Assembly: GCF_042666875.1 (NCBI RefSeq)
Contig: NZ_JBHTCX010000011.1
Location: 186,001 to 250,000, forward strand
Reading direction: 5' to 3'
DNA: 64,000 nt
Origin: Brachybacterium sp042666875
GTDB taxonomy: Bacteria > Actinomycetota > Actinomycetes > Actinomycetales > Dermabacteraceae
Under the pieces are notes generated by a model. It did no database searches and was not told where the DNA came from. It saw only the letters and a list, made by a program, of their open reading frames with translations. Shown piece after piece: positions 8,994-17,018 of the stretch. Numbering within the stretch: the stretch's first letter is position 1; the number at the start of each line of letters is the position of its first letter. Position numbers and translations under genes: made by a program.

Positions 8994-10085
8994 ATGAGCA
9001 CCGACGTATCGACATCGGTAGCCCCACCGCAGGATGCCGCGCCCCGACCGTCTCTCGGGCACCGCATCTACCACTCATTCATCCTGCGCCGCCTGCTGCG
9101 GTCGCTGTTCGTGATCTGGGTGGTGGCCTCCGGGGTGTTCCTGATGGTCCGCCTGCTGCCGGGCAACCCGGTGGACGTCTACATCAATCAGCAGATCGCG
9201 CTGTACGGGAAGTCGTACGACCAGGCTGCCTCCGAGGCCGCCACCTTCTTCCGGTTCGATCCGTCCACGCCGCTGTGGCGCCAGTACATCGACTACATGG
9301 CGGGCGTGCTCCGCGGCGACCTCGGCACGTCGATCGCGACCCCCGGCGTCACGGTCACCGAGAAGATCGCGACCTACCTCCCGTGGACCCTGTACAGCGT
9401 GGGAATGGCCCTGCTCATCTCGATCACCATCGGGCTCCTGCTCGGCATGATCATGGCCTACCGCCGCGGCGGCGTCATCGACCACGCCGTCTCCGTCATC
9501 GGCAGCGGCCTGCACGCCATCCCCAACTACCTGCTGGCGATCCTCATCGTGGTGGTCGGCGCCGTCCAGCTCGGCGTCATCGACTACACCCGGATGCGCG
9601 GGAACGTCTCGCCCGGCGTCGACCCCGAGTTCTCGCTGCGGTTCCTCTCGGACATCGGATACCACGCCACGCTCCCGATGATCACCTACATCCTCACCAC
9701 GGTGGGCACCTGGGCGCTGATCATGAAGTCCTCCACCACCCAGGTCCTGGGCGAGGACTACGTGACCGTCGCCAAGGCGCGCGGTCTGCGGGAGTCCCGC
9801 ATCCAGGGCAACTACGTCGGCCGCAACGCCCTGCTGCCGCTGATCGCCCAGATCGCCACCCAGGCCGGCTTCGTCGTCGGCGGCGCCATCTTCGTGGAGC
9901 AGACGTTCTCCTACGAGGGCGTCGGCCTGCTGCTGTTCGAGTCGATCAACACCCGCGACTACCCGACCATCCAAGGAGTTCTGCTGGTGGTGACCATCAC
10001 CGTCGTGCTCGCGAACCTGGCGGCCGACCTGATCAACGCCGCCCTCGACCCGCGGATCCGACTGGGCGAAGGAGGTGCGGCATGA
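8994..10085 (+). CDS. Peptide/oligosaccharide-type ABC transporter permease, DppB/OppB family
   Basis: This 363-residue membrane permease starts at an ATG behind GAGGAGGAGC; an in-frame start 72 bases upstream has no ribosome site. After a cytoplasmic tail comes the family opening of a first span plus RLLPGNPVD, followed by five further spans. The loop DYVTVAKARGLRES near residue 260 is the EAA-like ATPase contact. DppB/OppB-family importers take up peptides, nickel or, in several lineages, oligosaccharides. Neighbouring glycosidases favour an oligosaccharide substrate here, by context only. Confidence 0.9.
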   Translation: MSTDVSTSVAPPQDAAPRPSLGHRIYHSFILRRLLRSLFVIWVVASGVFLMVRLLPGNPVDVYINQQIALYGKSYDQAASEAATFFRFDPSTPLWRQYIDYMAGVLRGDLGTSIATPGVTVTEKIATYLPWTLYSVGMALLISITIGLLLGMIMAYRRGGVIDHAVSVIGSGLHAIPNYLLAILIVVVGAVQLGVIDYTRMRGNVSPGVDPEFSLRFLSDIGYHATLPMITYILTTVGTWALIMKSSTTQVLGEDYVTVAKARGLRESRIQGNYVGRNALLPLIAQIATQAGFVVGGAIFVEQTFSYEGVGLLLFESINTRDYPTIQGVLLVVTITVVLANLAADLINAALDPRIRLGEGGAA

Positions 10086-11011
10086 GCGCCGAGGCACCGC
10101 CGACGGCTCCCGGGCCCGCCGTCCCGGCCCCCACCGAGGGCACGACCGCGGCGAAGGGCACCAATCCGCTGCGCCGTCTGTTCAGCGAACTCACCCGCAG
10201 CACCTCCGGCTTCGTCGGACTGTGCCTGGTGCTGATGATCCTCGCGATCTCCCTGATCGGTCCTCTCGTCATGGGCACCTCCGTGCCGGGCGACGCGGCC
10301 CGCGCCTGGGAAGGCCCCAGCGCCCAGCACTGGCTGGGCCTGGAGGGCAACGGCAAGGACACCGTCCACCTCGTGATCATCGGCGGACGCACCGTGCTGA
10401 TGGTCGGCTTCCTGGCCGCCGCCATCACCACCGTGATCGCCGTGGCCATCGGCTCCCTGGCCGGCTACTTCGGTGGCCGCTTCGACGCCGCCATGCTGCA
10501 GCTGACCGACATCGTCATGACGATTCCCCAGATCGTGCTGCTCGCGGTGGTCGGAGCGTTCTACAAGCTCGACTCGCCCCTGCTGCTGGGAGTCATCATC
10601 GGCGTGCTGACCTGGCCGGTGCTGATGCGGTCGATCCGCGCCCAGGTGCTCTCCCTCAAGGAGCGCGAGTTCGTCGAGGCCGCGCAGCTGCTGGACGTGG
10701 GATGGCTGCGCATCGTGTTCGGCGAGATCGTGCCCAACATGGCCAGCTACATCCTCATCAACTTCATCATCGCCGTGACCAACGCGATCTACGCGATGGT
10801 CGGCCTGTACCTGCTGGGCCTGGCCCCGCAGCGCGGGACCAACTGGGGAATCATGATCAACGACGCGTGGACCAAGGGCGCGATGTTCAACCCCGATGCG
10901 ATGCCGTACATCGTCGCGCCGGTGACGATGATCGTCCTCCTCCAGCTCGGGCTGATCCTGCTGACCCGCACCTTGGAAGAGATCCTGAACCCACGACTGA
11001 GGGACCGCTGA
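10082..11011 (+). CDS. Peptide/oligosaccharide-type ABC transporter permease, DppC/OppC family
   Basis: This 309-residue second permease of the importer starts at an ATG overlapping the previous stop as ATGA, preceded by GGAGGTGCGGC. It shows the DppC pattern: a long N-terminal tail, one span, a periplasmic segment, then five spans. The coupling loop is KEREFVEAAQLLDVGWLRI near residue 200. It forms the translocation pore with the preceding permease. Confidence 0.9.
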   Translation: MSAEAPPTAPGPAVPAPTEGTTAAKGTNPLRRLFSELTRSTSGFVGLCLVLMILAISLIGPLVMGTSVPGDAARAWEGPSAQHWLGLEGNGKDTVHLVIIGGRTVLMVGFLAAAITTVIAVAIGSLAGYFGGRFDAAMLQLTDIVMTIPQIVLLAVVGAFYKLDSPLLLGVIIGVLTWPVLMRSIRAQVLSLKEREFVEAAQLLDVGWLRIVFGEIVPNMASYILINFIIAVTNAIYAMVGLYLLGLAPQRGTNWGIMINDAWTKGAMFNPDAMPYIVAPVTMIVLLQLGLILLTRTLEEILNPRLRDR

Positions 11012-12093
11012 TGACTGCCTCCACGACGTCCGAGACCAGCCGGCCCGCCTCCACCGAGGACGCTCCCGTGCTGTCCGCGCGCGATCTCCAGGTCGCCTAC
11101 CGCACCGGCAAGGACACCGCCGTGCGCGCCCTGCGCGGGGTGAGCTTCGACCTCTACCCGGAATCCTCGCTGGCGCTGGTCGGCGAATCCGGCTGCGGCA
11201 AGACCACCCTGGGGCTGGCTCTGCTGCGCCTGCTGCCCACCCTCGGCGAGATCACCGGCGGCACCGTGACCTACACCGGGGATGACGGCGTCCGGCAGGA
11301 CGTCACCGCCATGTCGACCTCCCAGCTGCGCCGCTGGCGGTGGTCGGAGGCGGCCATGGTGTTCCAGGGCGCGCAGAACGCCTTCAACCCCGTGCTGACC
11401 ATCGGACAGCAGATGGCCGACACCCTCATCGACCATGCCCACGGTCGCATCTCGCGGCGCGAGATCATCGAACGCTCCAGCGAGGCGCTGCGCTCGGTGC
11501 GGCTGGAGCCGAAACGGGTCCTCGGCAGCTATCCGCACGAGATGTCGGGCGGGATGAAGCAGCGTGCGCTGATCGCGACCGGTCTGCTGCTGCGCCCGCG
11601 GCTGCTGGTGCTGGACGAACCGACCACGGCACTGGACATCCTCACCCAGCGCACCGTGATCGACCTGCTCGCGGAGCTGCGCGAGGAGTTCAAGTTCGCG
11701 ATGATCTTCATCTCCCACGATCTCGCACTCGCCGCGGAGCTCGCGGATCGGGTGATCACGATGTACGCCGGCAAGGTCATCGAGACCGGCTCCACCCGGG
11801 ACATCTTCTCGGCGCCCAAGCACCCGTACACCTCGAAGCTCATCAACGCGGTCCCGCCCGTCGTCGGCGACCTGCCGGAGCTGGCCTCCATTCCCGGCGC
11901 TCCGCCGTCCCTGGCCACACTGCCACCCGGCTGCGCCTTCGCGCCCCGGTGCGAACTGGCCACCGACGAGTGCCTGCCGGTAGAGCCCGAGCTGATCACC
12001 CTGACCCAGCGTCCCCGCGACATGACCCACGCGGCGGCCTGCATCCACCACGACCAGGTCAACCACGAACGGAAGGTGATCGCCCGTGCTTGA
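11011..12093 (+). CDS. ABC transporter ATP-binding protein, DppD/OppD family
   Basis: This 360-residue cytoplasmic ATPase powers the importer. Walker A is GESGCGKTT (about residue 67), the ABC signature is MSGGMKQR and Walker B is LLVLDEPTTALD. The C-terminal oligopeptide-family extension contains GCAFAPRCELATDEC, the usual cysteine-rich FeS-like tail of DppD/DppF proteins. The ATG shares one base with the previous stop codon. Confidence 0.93.
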   Translation: MTASTTSETSRPASTEDAPVLSARDLQVAYRTGKDTAVRALRGVSFDLYPESSLALVGESGCGKTTLGLALLRLLPTLGEITGGTVTYTGDDGVRQDVTAMSTSQLRRWRWSEAAMVFQGAQNAFNPVLTIGQQMADTLIDHAHGRISRREIIERSSEALRSVRLEPKRVLGSYPHEMSGGMKQRALIATGLLLRPRLLVLDEPTTALDILTQRTVIDLLAELREEFKFAMIFISHDLALAAELADRVITMYAGKVIETGSTRDIFSAPKHPYTSKLINAVPPVVGDLPELASIPGAPPSLATLPPGCAFAPRCELATDECLPVEPELITLTQRPRDMTHAAACIHHDQVNHERKVIARA

Positions 12094-13198
12094 GGCCGCC
12101 CACGACCCGGCGACGAGCCACGATGCGCCGTCGCCCTCCACACCGCTGATCGAGCTGGACCACGCCTCCCAGGTCTTCCACGTCAAAGGCAAGGATCTGC
12201 CCGCCGTCTCGGACGTCTCCCTCAGCGTCGGCCCCGGCGAGGTGCTGTGCCTGGTGGGCGAATCCGGCAGCGGCAAGACGACCACTGCCCGCCTGGCCGC
12301 GGGCCTCGCCTCTCCGACCTCCGGCTCGGTGCGCTTCGAGGGCAAGGACCTGGCCGAGATGACCCGCGCCGAACGCCGTGAGTACCGGCGTGCGGTCCAG
12401 TACATCCACCAGGATCCCTACGCCTCGCTGAACCCGATCCGTTCCATCCGCAGCACCCTTGCGGTCCCGCTGCGGCGCCACGGCCTGGCCCGCAGCGCCG
12501 CCGAGGTCGACCAGCAGGTGGACGAGCTGCTCACGCGGGTCGACCTCACCCCACCGGAGAGCTACCGCGCGAAGTTCCCCCACCAGATGTCCGGCGGGCA
12601 GCGCCAGCGCGTCTCCGTCGCTCGCGGACTCACCCTCTCGCCGCGACTGCTGATCGCCGACGAGTCCACCTCGATGCTCGACGTCTCCATCCGGGTGAGC
12701 CTGCTGAACATGCTCACCCGCCTGCGGAAGGAGGAGGGCGTCGGCTTCATCTACATCACCCACGACCTGGCCCTGGCGAAGTACTTCGCCTGGGAGGGGC
12801 GCACCGCGGTGATGTACCTCGGCAAGATCGTCGAGGCCGGCCCGACCCCGCAGGTGATCAACAATCCTCAGCATCCCTACACCCGGGCGCTGCTCGAGGC
12901 CGTCCCCGAGCCGGACCCGGAGCTGAGCAAGCAGAAGAAGGCCGGGGGAGGGCTGCTCAGCGCCGACCTCCCGAGCCTGTCCGACCTGCCCAGCGGGTGC
13001 ACCTTCCACCCTCGCTGCCCGCTGGCCGAGGACCGCTGCCGGGAGATCCGACCGGTGCTGCTGCCCTCGCCGCAGGCCCCTGCGCAGGACGTCGCCTGCA
13101 CCGTGCTCACCGACCCGGCCGGGGCAGCTGATCCGGCTGGTCCGACGCCGGGGCCCCGCGCCCCGGCACCCACCGGCGGGGGAGGTGCCTCGCCATGA
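12086..13198 (+). CDS. ABC transporter ATP-binding protein, DppF/OppF family
   Basis: This 370-residue second ATPase has Walker A GESGSGKTT, signature MSGGQRQRV and Walker B LLIADESTSMLD, with Ser in place of the usual Pro in the DEPTSALD block. The cysteine tail is GCTFHPRCPLAEDRC. Translation starts at a GTG within the last codons of the preceding gene, behind GGAAGGTGATC. About 35 Pro/Gly/Ala-rich residues end the protein beyond the normal family boundary. Confidence 0.92.
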   Translation: MLEAAHDPATSHDAPSPSTPLIELDHASQVFHVKGKDLPAVSDVSLSVGPGEVLCLVGESGSGKTTTARLAAGLASPTSGSVRFEGKDLAEMTRAERREYRRAVQYIHQDPYASLNPIRSIRSTLAVPLRRHGLARSAAEVDQQVDELLTRVDLTPPESYRAKFPHQMSGGQRQRVSVARGLTLSPRLLIADESTSMLDVSIRVSLLNMLTRLRKEEGVGFIYITHDLALAKYFAWEGRTAVMYLGKIVEAGPTPQVINNPQHPYTRALLEAVPEPDPELSKQKKAGGGLLSADLPSLSDLPSGCTFHPRCPLAEDRCREIRPVLLPSPQAPAQDVACTVLTDPAGAADPAGPTPGPRAPAPTGGGGASP

Positions 13199-13446
13199 TC
13201 GACACCGCGGCCCGAGCCCTGCTGTCCCTGGGCTGCTTCGTGGCCGTCGGCTCGGCCCTCATGATCCCCGGTACCAGCGCCGGGACCGCCGAACGGATCG
13301 TCAGCATCATCGCGCTCCTGCTCGGCATCGGCATCGTCATCGCCTCGGTGGCGGCGCAGCGCATCAGCACCCGACGACGACATCGCGAGGACGCGATGTC
13401 CGACCCCACCGACGACTCCGTCGTCACACACAAGGAGGAGACATGA
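13195..13446 (+). CDS. Small two-helix membrane protein embedded in the importer operon
   Basis: This 83-residue protein has two hydrophobic helices (about residues 5-24 and 36-54) and a charged, basic then acidic, C-terminal tail. I do not recognise a family. Its ATG overlaps the ATPase stop, and its own stop overlaps the start of the binding protein, both as ATGA. It is therefore translated within the importer mRNA, which suggests a role with the transporter such as an assembly or regulatory subunit. Function is unknown. Confidence 0.75.
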   Translation: MIDTAARALLSLGCFVAVGSALMIPGTSAGTAERIVSIIALLLGIGIVIASVAAQRISTRRRHREDAMSDPTDDSVVTHKEET

Positions 13447-15257
13447 GCACTACCTGGAGCAGGCGTGATGTCCTGAAGGCGGTCGGCCTGACCTCGGTCG
13501 CCGGAGCCGGGGTCGCCGCGTGCGCGCCGGCCGAGCCCGAGGGCGGTGGTGAGGGCGGCAGCGGCGGCGGGGCGTTCCACGGCGCGTGGCCGTACAAGCA
13601 GCCTCCCGAGGGGCACTTCAACTTCGCCGGCATCCCGTACGCGGCCGTGCCCACCTCCATCCTCGGGGACGGGCTCTACCGGGACCTGCTGGTCCCGCCG
13701 CCCGCGCTGTGGCTGTGGGACGAGGAGAAGTGGGAATACCTGATCGCGGACTCCCACACCCTCGACACCGATGCCGGAACCCTGACCGTGACGCTCAAGG
13801 ACGGACTGACCTGGAGCGACGGCGAGCCGTTGACCTCCCAGGACTACCTCACCACGTTCTACGTCCAGTTCATCCAGCGCTCCCCGGCCTGGGACTTCAT
13901 CAAGGGCATGGAAGCGCCGGACGACACCACGTTCGTGGTCAACTTCGAGAACCCGCCGGCGGTGCTCGAGCGCTACATCCTCAAGAGCAACATCCTCTCG
14001 ACCGCGCAGTACGGCGAGTGGGCCGATCGCGCCAAGGCGATCGTCGATGCCGGCGGCACGATGGACGAGGGCGACGGCGAGGCCCTGGGCACCGAGTTCC
14101 AGAGCTTCAAGCCCGAGAACGTGATCGTCTCGGGCCCGTACGACTTCGACTACGACACCATCACCAACACCCAGCTCACCCTGGTGCGCAACGACTCCGG
14201 GTACGGCGCGGACAAGGTCACCTTCGACAACATCGTGATCTACAACGGGGAGACCACCGAGATCACCTCGCTGGTCCAGTCCGGGGACATCGATTACGCC
14301 ACTCACGGGTTCGCCCCTGCCTCGGAGGAGCCCTTCGAAGCCGCCGGGTACACGATCCTGCGGCCCCCGGTGTATTCCGGCCCGGCCCTGTACCTCAACC
14401 AGGATCAGTTCCCGGAGTTCGCCGACGTGCGCACCCGCCGCGCCTTCGCCTATCTCATCGACCGGGAGGTCAACGGTCAGGTCGCCCTGGCCGATTCCGG
14501 CAAGGCCGTGGTCAACATGGTCGGTTTCTCCGACAACTTCGTGGAGCAGTGGCTGACCGAAGACGTCAAGGGCAAGCTCGATACGTACGAGCAGGACCTG
14601 GACAAGGCCACCGCGCTGCTCGAGGAGGCCGGCTGGACCAAGGAGGGCGATGCATGGATGACGCCCGAGGGCAACCCTGCCCAGTACGAGATCCAGTTCC
14701 CCCAGACGTACGCGGACTGGTCCGCCTCGGGAACCAACATCGCCGAGCAGCTCACGGAGTTCGGCATCCAGGTGACCGCTCGCGGGCTGGACGACAAGCA
14801 GGCGCCCATCGACATCGACAAGGGCGACTTCCAGATGGCCATCCAGGCCTGGGGCTCCTCCACGCACCCCCATCCCTACTTCTCGTACGTGACGGACCTG
14901 TTCCTGCACAACATCCCGATCGCCAAGAACCAGGGAGGCAAGGGGTACGCGTTCCCGCTGCAGGACGTCGAGACGTCCGCGGGCACCGTCGACCTGGAGG
15001 CCCTGGTGACCACCTCGGGCGAGGGCCTGGACGTGGAGGAACAGAAGCAGAACGTCTCCACCGTGGCGCTCGCGTTCAACGAGTTGCTGCCGATCATCCC
15101 GATCTTCGAGCGGTACGGGAACAACCCGGCCCTGGAGGGCGTGCGCGTCCAGGGCTTCCCGGCGACGGACGATCCGATCCTGGCCAACGCCCCGTATGCG
15201 GACAACTTCGTGGTGCTGGAGATGTTCCGCGGCACGATCGAGCCGGTCGCGGAGTGA
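13443..15257 (+). CDS. Family 5 solute-binding lipoprotein (peptide/oligosaccharide type)
   Basis: This 604-residue extracellular lipoprotein belongs to the DppA/OppA-like SBP_bac_5 family. The leader has a twin-arginine motif (SRRDVLK, residues 6-12) and a lipobox ending at Cys27 (GVAAC), then a glycine-rich spacer. The family pattern LKDGLTWSDGEPLTSQD appears around residue 118. It delivers ligand to the permease/ATPase set encoded just upstream. The binding-protein gene is last in the operon rather than first. Family-5 proteins bind peptides or oligosaccharides; context favours sugar, but the sequence does not decide. Confidence 0.9.
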   Translation: MSTTWSRRDVLKAVGLTSVAGAGVAACAPAEPEGGGEGGSGGGAFHGAWPYKQPPEGHFNFAGIPYAAVPTSILGDGLYRDLLVPPPALWLWDEEKWEYLIADSHTLDTDAGTLTVTLKDGLTWSDGEPLTSQDYLTTFYVQFIQRSPAWDFIKGMEAPDDTTFVVNFENPPAVLERYILKSNILSTAQYGEWADRAKAIVDAGGTMDEGDGEALGTEFQSFKPENVIVSGPYDFDYDTITNTQLTLVRNDSGYGADKVTFDNIVIYNGETTEITSLVQSGDIDYATHGFAPASEEPFEAAGYTILRPPVYSGPALYLNQDQFPEFADVRTRRAFAYLIDREVNGQVALADSGKAVVNMVGFSDNFVEQWLTEDVKGKLDTYEQDLDKATALLEEAGWTKEGDAWMTPEGNPAQYEIQFPQTYADWSASGTNIAEQLTEFGIQVTARGLDDKQAPIDIDKGDFQMAIQAWGSSTHPHPYFSYVTDLFLHNIPIAKNQGGKGYAFPLQDVETSAGTVDLEALVTTSGEGLDVEEQKQNVSTVALAFNELLPIIPIFERYGNNPALEGVRVQGFPATDDPILANAPYADNFVVLEMFRGTIEPVAE

Positions 15258-15263
15258 CCGGAC

Positions 15264-15346
15264 GAGGGTGACCGCACGAGGTGATCGCGCGAGGGTGACC
15301 GAACGAGCGTGATCGCGCGAGGGTGACTGAACGAGCGTGATCGCGC
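15264..15346. repeat. 28-nt tandem repeats after the binding-protein gene
   Basis: Three copies (15264-15290, 15291-15318, 15319-15346) of a unit reading GAGGGTGACCGAACGAGCGT followed by GATCGCGC start 6 bases after the stop codon. The second and third copies differ at one base. They lead towards the palindrome at 15393. Confidence 0.8.
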
Positions 15347-15392
15347 CGTGGATGGTCCGCTCCGGGCGCCCCTGAGCGGTAGGGCACGCGCA

Positions 15393-15445
15393 AGATCCGT
15401 GACCTGGTTGAAATGTCTCGCTCATTTCCACCAGGTCGCGGATCT
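15393..15445. terminator. Long palindrome between convergent genes
   Basis: The 23-nt arms 15393-15415 and 15423-15445 surround a 7-base loop and match at 21 positions. In RNA one mismatch becomes a G-U pair. It stands between a plus-strand and a minus-strand gene that end towards each other, so it could act as a two-way 3'-end structure. Tandem repeats flank it on both sides. Confidence 0.65.
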
Positions 15446-15473
15446 CGGCGCATGACGCGGGCGCCGGCGCAGG

Positions 15474-15555
15474 GCGCGCGGAGGTCGGCGCGCGAAGGTC
15501 GGCGCGCGACGGGCGGCGCCGACGCAGGGCGCCGAGGAAGGGCGCGTGACGGAGG
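15474..15555. repeat. 13-14-nt degenerate tandem repeats at the minus-strand gene end
   Basis: Six units begin with GCGC and end in GG-rich triplets, for example GCGCGCGGAGGTCG, GCGCGCGAAGGTCG and GCGCGCGACGGGCG. They run right up to the stop codon of the minus-strand binding protein at 15556, mirroring the array on the other side of the palindrome. Confidence 0.65.
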
Positions 15556-16854
15556 TCAGCGCTGTGGCTGCATGCTCTCGAGCGTGCTGAGGATGTCGTC
15601 GGCGATCTCCGAGGTCGAGCGCTTGCCGAACAGGGATTCCTCGGCGAGATTGGCGTACTCGTCGCCGAAGCCCACACCGGTTGCGGGAGTCACCGCAGGA
15701 GGCTTGACCACCTCTTCCTGCATCTTCTGGGCGAAGTCGAGAGAGACCAGCTCGTTCTCGCTCAGCAGGGGCCGCACCGTCTCCTGCAGCTCCGGGAAGG
15801 CCGGGATCCCGCGCTCGATCTTCAGGATCTCGGCCGCCGCGTCATCGGCGAGCAGGAAGCTGGTGAGGTCGGCCGCCTGCGCGGTGTCCGCGGTGGACTT
15901 GCCGATGGACCAGTACATCGAGGCTTTGTTGACCATGCGGGATTCTCCGCTGGTGCGGGCCGGCATGCGCAGCAGCTGCAGCGGGGAGCCGGAGGACTCC
16001 TGGAACGTGAGGATCTGCGAGCTCGGAACCTGCATGAAGGCGCAGCGGTTGGTCGCGAAGCGTCCCTGCTCGAGGCTTGCGGAGTCGTCCTCCATCTGCG
16101 CTGAGGCGCCCGGCGCGGCGCCGGTGGTAGCCAGACTGCGGCTGAACTCGAGCAGGTCGACGATCGTGTCCTTGGTGACCAGCTCCTCGTCCTCGCGTGG
16201 GAACAGCTGCTGGTTGTCGGTCTGGCGGGCCCAGGCGGCGAGGTCGGCGGAGCCGAGCCCGAAGGAGCTGGTGCCGAACACGTCCTCGCCGGTGGACTTC
16301 CCCCACTTCGAGATCTGCTGGCACAGCTCGAGGAAGTCGTCCCAGGTCCACGTGGTGTCGTCCGGGGCGTCGATGCCGGCCTGCTCGAGCACGGTCGGGT
16401 TCATGCCGGTGGCGAAGAGGTTGAAGCCGTTCGGTGCGCCCACCAGAGTGCCATCGGCTAGGCGGCCCGTCTCCAGGATGGCGTCGTCCATCGCGGAGAG
16501 ATCCAGGGAGTCCGAGACGGTCTCGAGATCGAGCAACGAACCCTCGGTGCCGTAGGAGTCGATGTAGGCCTCGTCCATCTGCACCACGTCGGGCATCGTG
16601 CCGCCGGCGGTCTGGGTGGCCAGTTTGTCCCAGTAGCTCGACCACTCGCTGTACTCCGGCGAGACCTCCACCTCCGTGTTCTCGGCGGTGTACATGTCCA
16701 GCACCTCGCGGGTGAGGTCGTTGCGAAGGTCGCCACCCCACCAGTAGATCCGCATCCCGCTCGCGGAGGACCCGGCGTTGGGGCCGCAGGCGGCGAGGGC
16801 GGGCGCCGCGCCGGCAGCAGCCAGCAGGGCCAGGGTGTGGCGTCGGGTGAGCAT
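15556..16854 (-). CDS. Orphan sugar-binding lipoprotein, family 1
   Basis: This 432-residue extracellular sugar-binding lipoprotein starts MLTRRHTLALL with a lipobox ending at Cys23 (ALAAC). The ATG follows AGGAGAACGAC. It shares KASMYWS and IERGIPAFPE with the binding proteins at 1-646 and 19589-20884, so it is a third, more distant paralog. No permease or ATPase gene adjoins it; it may use the permeases at 756-2604. An operator-like site at 16979 matches one in front of the secreted GH43 gene near 39845, which suggests it collects products of that enzyme. Confidence 0.88.
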   Translation of the reverse strand: MLTRRHTLALLAAAGAAPALAACGPNAGSSASGMRIYWWGGDLRNDLTREVLDMYTAENTEVEVSPEYSEWSSYWDKLATQTAGGTMPDVVQMDEAYIDSYGTEGSLLDLETVSDSLDLSAMDDAILETGRLADGTLVGAPNGFNLFATGMNPTVLEQAGIDAPDDTTWTWDDFLELCQQISKWGKSTGEDVFGTSSFGLGSADLAAWARQTDNQQLFPREDEELVTKDTIVDLLEFSRSLATTGAAPGASAQMEDDSASLEQGRFATNRCAFMQVPSSQILTFQESSGSPLQLLRMPARTSGESRMVNKASMYWSIGKSTADTAQAADLTSFLLADDAAAEILKIERGIPAFPELQETVRPLLSENELVSLDFAQKMQEEVVKPPAVTPATGVGFGDEYANLAEESLFGKRSTSEIADDILSTLESMQPQR

Positions 16855-16978
16855 GTCGTTCTCCTGCACATCGATGGGTCGGAGTGACCCGGCAGGAGAC
16901 GACGTGAGCAGCTTCGCCCACGGGCCCCGCGGGGCCTGTCCTGCCGAGAACGCATGATGCTTCCTGATCGCCCCACGC

Positions 16979-16994
16979 GGATCAAACGCTTTCC
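16979..16994. promoter_or_regulatory. LacI-type operator candidate, shared with the GH43 gene
   Basis: GGATCAAACGCTTTCC stands 125 bases upstream of the binding-protein start. Its core AAACGCTTTCC recurs at 39845-39859 in front of the GH43 gene. The CG-centred form is typical of LacI-family operators. The regulator is not identified. Confidence 0.55.
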
Positions 16995-17018
16995 GAGTGT
17001 TGCTGCGACGCGCGCGCG

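Noticed and set aside
16923..16936. GC palindrome GGCCCCGCGGGGCC as an operator
   Set aside because: Such GC-only palindromes are expected by chance at this base composition, and no second copy was seen at a promoter.
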